From NCBI GenBank assembly GCA_910576845.1, contig CAJTJA010000017.1, forward strand, positions 1 to 38,480: a stretch of 38,480 bases of DNA. The letters run 5' to 3'. Made by a program: the position numbers and the translations under genes. Within the stretch, counting starts at the first letter, position 1. Every line of letters starts with the position of its first letter. The notes under the pieces are model-generated. The model worked only from the letters and a program-made list of their open reading frames with translations. It did no database searches and was not told the DNA's origin. Positions 32,273 through 38,480 of this stretch are shown piece by piece. The DNA is from an uncultured Oscillibacter sp. (GTDB lineage Bacteria > Bacillota > Clostridia > Oscillospirales > Oscillospiraceae).

Positions 32273-33151
32273 TTATAGACACATATGGGCTTTCATCTCG
32301 TTCAGCAGCACTTCCGCCGCCGGGGAAAATACTGCGTACTTTTTCCAGGCCAGAAACAGCTTGGAGTGGAGGGTTGGCGTCAGGGGCCGAAAGCACAGAC
32401 GACTGTCCGATCCGGTGTCCGCCAGTTTGTCAAAGGAGAGCAGACACCCCAGGCCCTCCCGAGCCAAGATTCCGCCATTGTAGGCCAGGTTGCAGGTTGC
32501 CACAATGTTGAGCCTGTCCACCTTCTCCTGGAACCAATCCGAAAGCTCCTTCTGCAAGCCTTGCCGGGGGCAGATTAGAGGAATCTCCAGCAGATCTTCC
32601 GGCGTGATTGCCGCCTTTTCCGCCAGTGGGTGATCCCGCCGCAGAATGACGCCCCAGGTATCTGTGCCGGGCAGAGGAATGTAATTATATTTTGATAAGT
32701 CTTTGGATTCCACCAGCACGGCAAAATCCAGCAGCCCCTGCTCCAGCCGTTCCGCCAGATCGCTACGGTCACCGCTGTACAAATGCACCCGAATGCGGGG
32801 GTATTGTGCCTGTACTGCCTTGATTCGCCGGGCCAGGTGCTTGATACCGTCCGATTCCGCACAGCCAATGTGGATATCCCCTCCGGATATCTCCCCCAGG
32901 GCCTTGAACTCCTCCGCCGTCTTGTCCACCATGTCCAGAATGTCCTCCGCCCGGCGGCGCAGCAGCATCCCCTCATCCGTCAGCTGGACGCTGAAGCTGC
33001 TGCGGACAAAAAGTTTTTTTCCCAGCTCCGCCTCCAAGTCTTTGAGCTGCTTGGACAGTGTAGGCTGGGAAATATGGAGCCGCCGGGCCGCATGCGTGAC
33101 GCTGCCCTCCCGGGCCACCTCCAGAAAATAGCGCAATACCCGAATCTCCAC
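32273..33151 (-). CDS. LysR-family transcriptional regulator
   Basis: 292 residues from GTG 33151; GGAGGTG stands 5 bp upstream, and the longer TTG start has none. The N-terminal winged helix-turn-helix reads LRYFLEVAREGSVTHAARRLHISQPTLSKQLKDLEAELG, standard LysR. The C-terminal effector domain starts near residue 88 (GDIHIGCAESDG). The protein should bind the palindrome at 33181-33211 between its own promoter and that of the redox operon. It is therefore the likely regulator of both; activation or repression cannot be told. Inducer unknown, possibly a redox or electrophile signal given the targets. Confidence 0.93.
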   Translation of the reverse strand: MEIRVLRYFLEVAREGSVTHAARRLHISQPTLSKQLKDLEAELGKKLFVRSSFSVQLTDEGMLLRRRAEDILDMVDKTAEEFKALGEISGGDIHIGCAESDGIKHLARRIKAVQAQYPRIRVHLYSGDRSDLAERLEQGLLDFAVLVESKDLSKYNYIPLPGTDTWGVILRRDHPLAEKAAITPEDLLEIPLICPRQGLQKELSDWFQEKVDRLNIVATCNLAYNGGILAREGLGCLLSFDKLADTGSDSRLCFRPLTPTLHSKLFLAWKKYAVFSPAAEVLLNEMKAHMCL

Positions 33152-33170
33152 GATAACACCTCCTGCCAAC

Positions 33171-33199
33171 AGTATAGCAAATCATGTTATTCTTTTCAA
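33171..33199 (-). promoter_or_regulatory. LysR gene promoter
   Basis: Minus-strand TTGAAA (33194-33199), 17-bp spacer, TATACT (33171-33176). Its -35 and most of the spacer lie inside the palindrome at 33181-33211, which fits negative autoregulation. Confidence 0.7.
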
Positions 33200-33211
33200 G
33201 AATAACATGAT
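33181..33211. promoter_or_regulatory. Perfect 14+14 bp palindromic operator
   Basis: ATCATGTTATTCTT (33181-33194) and AAGAATAACATGAT (33198-33211) around TTC. It contains ATTC-N7-GAAT and satisfies the T-N11-A rule for LysR boxes. It sits between the two divergent promoters. Confidence 0.8.
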
Positions 33212-33226
33212 ATAGAAATCAAGTAT

Positions 33227-33255
33227 TTGCTATTTCATGTCTTATGCCCTATGAT
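33227..33255 (+). promoter_or_regulatory. Promoter of the redox operon
   Basis: TTGCTA (33227-33232), 17-bp spacer, TATGAT (33250-33255), beginning 16 bp after the palindrome. A regulator bound there would sit just upstream of the -35, the usual position for LysR activation. Confidence 0.65.
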
Positions 33256-33277
33256 GATAGCGCAAGGAGGTGACGCT

Positions 33278-33574
33278 ATGCCGGAAGCATCAGACATCCA
33301 GAGCATTCTTCGCCAGAATCTGATGGATGCTGGCTGTGACGCGTCTTTGACCCAGCGAATCTTCACATTGCTGACAGAAGGCCGGAGTCAGGAAGGGATT
33401 GCCTTACTGGCGCAGCATCGCAGGGAGATACTGGACTGCTGCCACCGCGAGCAAAAGAAGATCGACTGTTTGGACTATCTTGTTTACAGCTTAAAAAGCA
33501 AGAACATATCAAAGTCATATCAAGGAGGAATTTTAAATGAACGGGAAACCGGCCTTGACCCAGGAGTGGGATAA
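33278..33574 (+). CDS. Small helical protein leading the redox operon
   Basis: 98 residues from ATG 33278, with AAGGAGG at 33264-33270. Predicted helical and charged, with a core of IAL-LAQHRREILDCCHREQKKIDCLDYLVY. Small ORFs with a comparable QKxIDCLDYL ending occur beside redox and MerR/LysR-controlled genes in Clostridia (recalled, not checked). The Cys-Cys and the third Cys could be sensing or structural. The reading frame runs 38 bp into the next gene and contains that gene's ribosome site, so the two are probably translationally coupled; the last ~15 residues may be non-essential run-on. Confidence 0.65.
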   Translation: MPEASDIQSILRQNLMDAGCDASLTQRIFTLLTEGRSQEGIALLAQHRREILDCCHREQKKIDCLDYLVYSLKSKNISKSYQGGILNERETGLDPGVG

Positions 33575-34511
33575 AACCTTTCCAAAGAGTGAGAACGTAA
33601 ATCACAGTAAGGTGACATTCCATAACCGCTATGGCATCACCCTGGCTGCCGACCTGTATATCCCCAAGGGCGCGCCCGGCAAGCTGCCTGCTATCGCCGT
33701 GTGCGGCCCTTTCGGGGCAGTGAAGGAACAGTCCGCCGGACTCTACGCTCAAACCATGGCGGAGCGGGGCTTCCTCACTATAGCTTTTGACCCTTCCTTC
33801 ACCGGCGAGAGCGGCGGCAATCCCCGTTATATGGCCTCCCCGGACATCAACACCGAAGATTTTCAGGCGGCGGTGGACTGTCTCTCCCTGCGGGATGATG
33901 TGGACCCTGAGAAGATCGGCATTATCGGTATCTGCGGCTGGGGCGGCTTGGCACTGAACGCGGCAGCGCTGGATACCCGGATCAAGGCCACTGTGGCCTC
34001 CACCATGTACGACATGAGCCGGGTGAATGCCAATGGCTACTTCGACACCGAGGACAGCGAGGAGGCCCGTTATGCCAAGCGCGTAGCCCTGAACGCTCAG
34101 CGGCTTAAAGACTGCAAGAGCGGCGAATACGCCTTGGGCGGCGGCGTATCCGATCCCATGTCGGAGGATGCACCTTTCTATTTCAAGGACTACCATGATT
34201 ACTATAAGACCCCGCGGGGTTACCATCCCCGTTCCCTCAACTCCAACGGCGGCTGGAACGTGATTGGCTGTATGTCCTTCCTCAACCAGCCCATCCTGGC
34301 CTATGCGGAGGAAATTCGCTCCGCCGTTCTGATCATGCACGGCGAGAAGGCTCACTCCTGCTACTTCGGTAAGGACGCCTTTACCAAGCTGAAGGGAGAC
34401 AACAAGGAACTGCTCCTTATCCCCGGCGCCGTCCACACCGACCTCTATGACCGGACGGATATTATCCCCTTCGACAAGCTGGTTAACTTTTTCCAGGAAA
34501 ATCTGAAGTAA
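33537..34511 (+). CDS. Alpha/beta hydrolase with cysteine nucleophile
   Basis: 324 residues, YcjY/dienelactone-hydrolase-like. The nucleophile elbow is GICGWGG with Cys133 in place of the usual Ser, as in dienelactone hydrolases. A catalytic His300 (GAVHTDLYD) is seen, and strand AVLIMHGEKAH carries the region of the third residue. The N-terminal half has the VTFHNRYGITLAADLYIPKG opening of this family. Cytosolic; substrate unknown, probably an ester or lactone. ATG 33537 follows AAGGAGG. Second gene of the LysR-linked operon; the CMD-cupin gene is 16 bp downstream. Confidence 0.88.
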   Translation: MNGKPALTQEWDKTFPKSENVNHSKVTFHNRYGITLAADLYIPKGAPGKLPAIAVCGPFGAVKEQSAGLYAQTMAERGFLTIAFDPSFTGESGGNPRYMASPDINTEDFQAAVDCLSLRDDVDPEKIGIIGICGWGGLALNAAALDTRIKATVASTMYDMSRVNANGYFDTEDSEEARYAKRVALNAQRLKDCKSGEYALGGGVSDPMSEDAPFYFKDYHDYYKTPRGYHPRSLNSNGGWNVIGCMSFLNQPILAYAEEIRSAVLIMHGEKAHSCYFGKDAFTKLKGDNKELLLIPGAVHTDLYDRTDIIPFDKLVNFFQENLK

Positions 34512-34527
34512 GGAGGAGAGCAGCCAT

Positions 34528-35274
34528 ATGGTAAAGCAGACAGCGGGAAGAGACACCCTGAATGATTTTGCCCCCAAGTTCGCGGAGTTGAACGATGATG
34601 TGCTGTTTGGTGATGTCTGGTCCAGAGAGGATAAACTGTCGCTGAAAACCCGTTCCATTGTGACCCTCACCGCCCTCATCAGCAAGGGGATCGTGGATAG
34701 CTCCCTGACCTACCACCTCTCCACTGCCCGGGAAAACGGCGTGACCCGCGCCGAGATGGCGGAGATTCTGACCCATTTGGCCTTTTACGCCGGGTGGCCC
34801 AACGCCTGGGCGGCGTTTCGCATGGCAAAGGATGTCTATGCCGGGGATGGAGAACAGGAGCAGCACGGCGGCTTCTTTGGGCGGGGGGAGCCGAATACAG
34901 CCTTCGCGCAGTATTTTACCGGCGGCAGCTACCTCAAGCCCCTGACCAACCCCAAAGAGACGGTGTTCATCGCCAACGTTACCTTTGAGCCTGGATGCCG
35001 CAACAACTGGCACATCCACCATGCCCAAAGCGGCGGCGGCCAGATTTTAGTCTGTGTGGACGGCGGAGGGTGGTATCAGGAGGAGGGGAAACCGGCCCAA
35101 AGCCTGCGGCCTGGGGATGTAGTTACGATCCCCGCCGGGGTAAAGCACTGGCATGGGGCCAAGGCGGACTGCTGGTTCAGCCATCTGGCCGTGGAGTGCC
35201 CAGGTGAGGACGTGTCCAATGAATGGCTGGAGCCGGTGACAGATGCCGTTTATGACCAGTTGCTTTTGGGTTAA
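34528..35274 (+). CDS. Carboxymuconolactone decarboxylase-like and cupin fusion protein
   Basis: 248 residues with two domains. Residues ~25-110 are the CMD/AhpD-like helical fold (SLKTRSIVTLTALISKGI, YHLSTARENGVTRAEMAEIL), without the CxxC of true AhpD peroxidases. Residues ~145-220 are a cupin barrel with metal ligands in NNWHIHHAQ and PAGVKHWHGA. Such fusions occur in clostridial redox gene clusters beside flavodoxin and aldo/keto reductase genes. The cupin may be a metal-dependent isomerase or oxidoreductase; the exact reaction is unknown. ATG 34528 has AAGGAGGAG upstream, and the gap to the next gene is 11 bp. Confidence 0.9.
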   Translation: MVKQTAGRDTLNDFAPKFAELNDDVLFGDVWSREDKLSLKTRSIVTLTALISKGIVDSSLTYHLSTARENGVTRAEMAEILTHLAFYAGWPNAWAAFRMAKDVYAGDGEQEQHGGFFGRGEPNTAFAQYFTGGSYLKPLTNPKETVFIANVTFEPGCRNNWHIHHAQSGGGQILVCVDGGGWYQEEGKPAQSLRPGDVVTIPAGVKHWHGAKADCWFSHLAVECPGEDVSNEWLEPVTDAVYDQLLLG

Positions 35275-35285
35275 AAGGAGCCATT

Positions 35286-37580
35286 ATGAAAAATAGATTT
35301 GTTCCCTTTTCAATGGCAGTCTGCATGGTCTGCCTCCTGACCATGACCTCCTGTTTGGCGGCGGAAGCCCCCGCCGTCAGCAGTGGCGTGGATTATAACA
35401 GCGCAGTACTCACCTCTGAAACGCAGCCGGCGCCAACTTTTACAGATGTCCCCTCTGAGGCCTGGTATGCCAAAGCGGTCAACTATTGCCAGCAACGCGG
35501 TATTATGAGCGGAACGTCCGCTGCCACCTTCGCACCGGAGGAAACTCTGACACGTGCCATGCTGGTCACTATCCTCTGGCGGCAGGCGGGAAAACCGGTG
35601 GTAAATTATCTCATGCAGTTTTCCGATGTCTCAGAGGGCCAGTGGTACAGCGAGGCCCTCCGCTGGGCGGCCAGCGAAAAGCTGGTGAGCGGCTATGGCG
35701 ATGGTCGTTTCGGCGTCAATGACCCCATTACCCAGGAACAACTGAACCTGATTTTTCAGCGGTACACCGGTCAGCCTGTCACCGAGAACATCCCCAACTT
35801 TGACGGCGGCTCCAAGCACGCCACACGGGCCCAGGCTGCGGCCGCAGTCATGAACTGCGCCCTGCTTTCCCAGCAGGGGATAACTGGCGAAAAGGTGCTG
35901 GTGGCTTATTTCTCCACCACTGGCAACACCCGCCCAATGGCGGAAAAGGTGGCGGAGCTGACAGACGGCAGCCTCTTTGAAATTATACCCGCCCAGCCCT
36001 ACACCGCCGCCGACTTGAACTACAATACCGACTGCCGGGCCAACGCCGAACAGAACGACCCTGACGCCCGGCCCGCCATTGCCAACACCGTGGAGGATAT
36101 GGAACAGTATGATACGGTGCTTATCGGCTATCCGATCTGGTGGGGCCGTGCGCCCAAGATCATCCATACCTTTCTGGAGACCTACGACCTGAGCGGCAAG
36201 GCCATCGCCACCTTCTGCACCTCCGGGGGCAGCGGTCATGAGGACGCCACCCTTCGAGTCTACGAGCCCAACGCCAACTGGCTGGAGGGGCGGCGGTTCT
36301 CCAGCACATCCCAAGTGGAGAGCTGGGTAACTGGCCTTGACCTGCCAAAAGCTGTGAGTGGGGAGACGAACAAAATGTATGTTCAAATTGGTGAAACCGT
36401 CTGGACAGCAACCCTGGAGGACAATCCTTCGGTTTCGGCGTTGAAAGCTCTGTTGGACAAAGGGCCGGTGACCATAAACATGAGCGATTATGGCGGGTTT
36501 GAGAAGGTGGGCAGCCTTGGCGTAACCTTGCCGCAGAGCAACGACCAGATTAGTGCCAAGCCGGGGGACGTCATTCTCTATCAAGGCAACAGCGTTACGA
36601 TTTATTATGATGAAAATTCCTGGAATTTTACCCGTTTGGCGCATATTGACCGTGTTACAGAAACCGAGCTTCGAGAGGTGCTGAAAGCTGGTGGCGGCGA
36701 TATCTCCGTTACCTTTTCGTTGGATGCGCCCAAACGGGACAGCGGGGCGCGGGCATTTGATTTTGAGACCAAAACTGTCACCCTTAACAGCGGCTATGTG
36801 ATGCCTCTCAACGGCCTGGGCACATACAGTCTCCACGAGGAAACCTGCATCAATTCTGTCAAGTCCGCTCTGGCCAGCGGCGTTCGGCTGATCGACACCG
36901 CCTCTGCCTACGGCAACGAGGAGGAAGTGGGTCAAGCGATTAGGGAGGCCATGGAGGAGTTGGGCATCCAGCGTGAGGAAATCTTTGTTACTACCAAGAT
37001 TTATCCAGGCAGTGAAATGGCAGACCCGGAGCGGTCCATCCAAGCTTGCCTGGACCGGCTGGGCATTGGCTATGTAGACATGATGCTTCTCCACCACCCC
37101 GATCGGAATGATGTAAAAGCGTATCGGGCCATGGAAAAGTTTGTGGAGGAGGGAAAAATCCACTCTATCGGCCTATCCAATTGGTATGTCAAAGAGCTGG
37201 AGGAATTCTTGCCCCAGGTGTCTATTACCCCGGCGCTGGTTCAAAATGAGATTCACCCCTACTACCAGGAAAATGATGTGATTCCTTACATTCAAAACCT
37301 GGGCATTGTGGTCCAGGGGTGGTATCCCCTGGGCGGGCGCGGACATGCGGAGGAGATGTTGGGGGATGAGGTGATTTCTAAAATTGCAAAGACCCACGGG
37401 AAATCCTCCGCCCAAGTCATTCTCCGCTGGAATCTGCAAAAGGGCGTGGTGGTCATCCCCGGCTCCAGCAACCAGGATCATATCAAAGAAAACGCGGAGT
37501 TGTATGACTTTGTGCTGACCAATGCGGAAATGGCACAGATTAACCTTCTGGATCGAAACGAAAAACACGATTGGTACTAA
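35286..37580 (+). CDS. Exported SLH-flavodoxin-cyclophilin-like-aldo/keto reductase fusion
   Basis: 764 residues. Signal peptide with a possible lipobox (LTMTSC, Cys23). SLH repeats: ~49-102 (FTDVPSEAWYAKAVNY), ~110-162 (FSDVSEGQWYSEALRWA) and a degenerate third to ~193. Flavodoxin ~203-355 with the FMN loop FSTTGNT and GYPIWWGRAPKII. Cyclophilin-like domain ~364-475 (MYVQIGETVWTATLEDN). Aldo/keto reductase ~495-764 with the complete catalytic tetrad Asp537, Tyr542, Lys571, His603 and the motif GLSNWYVKELEEFL. These domains normally belong to separate cytosolic proteins. Here SLH anchoring puts a flavin carrier and an NADPH-type reductase outside the membrane, which is hard to reconcile with known cofactor supply. 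Last gene of the operon; a terminator follows. Confidence 0.88.
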   Translation: MKNRFVPFSMAVCMVCLLTMTSCLAAEAPAVSSGVDYNSAVLTSETQPAPTFTDVPSEAWYAKAVNYCQQRGIMSGTSAATFAPEETLTRAMLVTILWRQAGKPVVNYLMQFSDVSEGQWYSEALRWAASEKLVSGYGDGRFGVNDPITQEQLNLIFQRYTGQPVTENIPNFDGGSKHATRAQAAAAVMNCALLSQQGITGEKVLVAYFSTTGNTRPMAEKVAELTDGSLFEIIPAQPYTAADLNYNTDCRANAEQNDPDARPAIANTVEDMEQYDTVLIGYPIWWGRAPKIIHTFLETYDLSGKAIATFCTSGGSGHEDATLRVYEPNANWLEGRRFSSTSQVESWVTGLDLPKAVSGETNKMYVQIGETVWTATLEDNPSVSALKALLDKGPVTINMSDYGGFEKVGSLGVTLPQSNDQISAKPGDVILYQGNSVTIYYDENSWNFTRLAHIDRVTETELREVLKAGGGDISVTFSLDAPKRDSGARAFDFETKTVTLNSGYVMPLNGLGTYSLHEETCINSVKSALASGVRLIDTASAYGNEEEVGQAIREAMEELGIQREEIFVTTKIYPGSEMADPERSIQACLDRLGIGYVDMMLLHHPDRNDVKAYRAMEKFVEEGKIHSIGLSNWYVKELEEFLPQVSITPALVQNEIHPYYQENDVIPYIQNLGIVVQGWYPLGGRGHAEEMLGDEVISKIAKTHGKSSAQVILRWNLQKGVVVIPGSSNQDHIKENAELYDFVLTNAEMAQINLLDRNEKHDWY

Positions 37581-37602
37581 AAGTCTGCCCACATAGAATA
37601 TT

Positions 37603-37636
37603 CACCCACCAGATTCAAACTGGTGGGTGTTTGCTT
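37603..37636 (+). terminator. Terminator of the redox operon
   Basis: CACCCACCAG (37603-37612) pairs with CTGGTGGGTG (37620-37629), 7-nt loop, then TTTGCTTAT. Confidence 0.88.
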
Positions 37637-37727
37637 ATCTTCTGGAATCAAATCAGGATTCTGTAAAATCAGCAGCTACCCCCACCAAGATGTGGAATGT
37701 TGTGTGGTTTCAAGGAGGTGACAACCC

Positions 37728-38250
37728 ATGGCCAAAAAAAGAGAACAAATGGTGAGGCCGGCATCCGCAAACGCAAAGACAACCGCTGAGAGGGGCGGTA
37801 CATCATCGGCTATGATTCCGAAACAGGCAAAGAAACCATCAAGAATGTTTTAGGCAAGCCCCCGGATAGAGTAAAAAAGAAGCTGGCCCAGGCGCAACAG
37901 GAGACAGCCGGTCTCGACGCAGGCCGCAAAGACTACATAATAGTTACCTGACTTTGAAACTAGCATGAACTCTATGTCAAGCCCAACGTCAGGTCCGTTA
38001 CCACAGACCGCTACTAGCGGATTATCGGAACTTATACCACCTCTCATCAAATGATGGGCCAGACCCTAAGGGGAAACACCATCAATCAGGCGTCCGCTGA
38101 AAAGATCGCCTCCGCCGGCCTAGATGGCAAGGAGCTTCTCACCATCGACGCCAGCACTACGTCTCTGGCTGCGTCCGCGATCCGCTCCTACCACCGCACA
38201 ATTTCCTCCATCCTGGTGAAGGCTGTCAAATGGAAGTGCGCCCCCGACAG
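37728..38250 (+). pseudogene. Decayed Tn916-type tyrosine integrase (N-terminal part)
   Basis: A ribosome site (AAGGAGG) and ATG 37728 remain. The frame is lost in the A-run at 37734-37740, apparently by one missing A. In the shifted frame the sequence reads NGEAGIRKRKDNR*EGRY, then IIGYDSETGKETIKNVLGK, the arm-binding domain of Tn916-family integrases. Further stops follow (T*L*N*HELYVKPNVRSVTTDRY*). A later piece, SLAASAIRSYHRTISSILVKAVKWK, is the core-binding domain joined after a deletion. The catalytic domain (R..HxxR..Y) is absent. At least one of the stops replaces an expected Trp (TGG to TGA). Non-functional remnant of a conjugative or integrative element. Confidence 0.85.
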
Positions 38251-38259
38251 AATGGGCAG

Positions 38260-38302
38260 AGCTACTGGGCGGATTTGAACCGCCGACATCATCCTTACCA
38301 AC
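38260..38302 (-). tRNA. 3' half of tRNA-Thr(GGT), attachment-site scar
   Basis: On the minus strand, TTGGTAAGGATGATGTC is the anticodon loop (GGT) with the 3' anticodon stem and variable loop. GGCGGTTCAAATCCGCC is a full T-arm, and CAGTAGC fits an acceptor 3' strand. The 5' half is missing: bases upstream (38303 onward) cannot form the D or anticodon stem. A tRNA 3' half alone is the usual duplicated core left by tyrosine-integrase insertion. Confidence 0.65.
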
Positions 38303-38480
38303 TGCCATGGTAATATTTTTTACATATTTTTTACTTGTTTATAGCCGTTTTCGTTCCATTTCATTTGCTTTCCAACACTCTTTGAAAACAGTGTTTCCGT
38401 ATATTCCACGCCTGTCTGTGGCTGGTTATGTGGTCAGAAACCCTTGCGGCACTTGAGTTTTCAGTCCTAAAGCAACATTG
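38303..38480. other. AT-rich DNA beyond the tRNA scar
   Basis: 178 bp to the window edge without a gene. If the tRNA fragment is an att core, this side, which replaces the tRNA 5' half, would be the inside of an integrated element. Confidence 0.4.

Noticed and set aside
32087..32278. 63-codon plus-strand ORF before the LysR gene end
   Set aside because: Starts inside the terminator hairpin and has no ribosome site; probably random AT-rich sequence.
1..38480. CRISPR array
   Set aside because: No regularly spaced direct repeats were seen; the only tandem repeat noted is the 10-bp unit at 29231-29257.

Overview
The window looks like the chromosome of a gut-type Firmicute of the Oscillospiraceae (Flavonifractor / Lawsonibacter / Intestinimonas-like). 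This is inferred from the moderately high GC, strong AGGAGG ribosome binding sites with frequent GTG/TTG starts, a bacterial V-type ATPase operon, S-layer-homology (SLH) anchored enzymes and decayed Tn916-type integrase sequence. No species can be named from the sequence alone.

Layout. 1-6482 (+): V-type ATPase genes K-E-C-F-A-B-D, entered at the 3' end of the proteolipid gene and closed by a 22-bp terminator. 6675-12803 (-): a zincin-like DUF3810 membrane protein and a five-gene peptide/nickel-type ABC importer. 13113-14342 (-): AI-2E family transporter, divergent from a lipid kinase and CoA-type Nudix pair (14699-16188, +). 16529-17053 (-): CarD-like regulator. 17626-22829 (-): Type III-like restriction-modification pair Mod-Res with a small unknown ORF behind it. 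Across a divergent promoter lie an unknown 124-aa gene and a 612-aa HD phosphohydrolase (23179-25831, +); together these look like a small defence island. 26101-27546 (+): sodium:alanine symporter. 27850-28785 (-): cysteine synthase-like enzyme with a long leader. 29364-31232 (+): SLH-anchored beta-lactamase-like hydrolase. Two small unknown genes follow. 32273-33151 (-): LysR regulator, divergent from a four-gene redox operon (33278-37580, +). The last gene of that operon is a fusion of SLH repeats, flavodoxin, a cyclophilin-like domain and an aldo/keto reductase. 37728-38302: wreckage of a tyrosine integrase beside the 3' half of a tRNA-Thr, an apparent integration scar.

How it works together. 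The V-ATPase keeps the Gln and Glu expected of a Na+-binding c-ring and shares the window with a Na+-coupled amino-acid carrier, which fits a sodium cycle. The LysR protein probably controls its own gene and the redox operon through a perfect 14+14 bp palindrome that overlaps its own -35 box.

The least ordinary things seen are: (1) four non-coding hairpin-rich elements with inverted ends, at or just behind gene 3' ends, which fall into two pairs related by sequence; (2) the exported SLH-flavodoxin-cyclophilin-AKR fusion; (3) the Mod-Res / small ORF / HD cluster with a variant nuclease motif; (4) several promoter-plus-structure intervals that could be small RNAs or leader RNAs.
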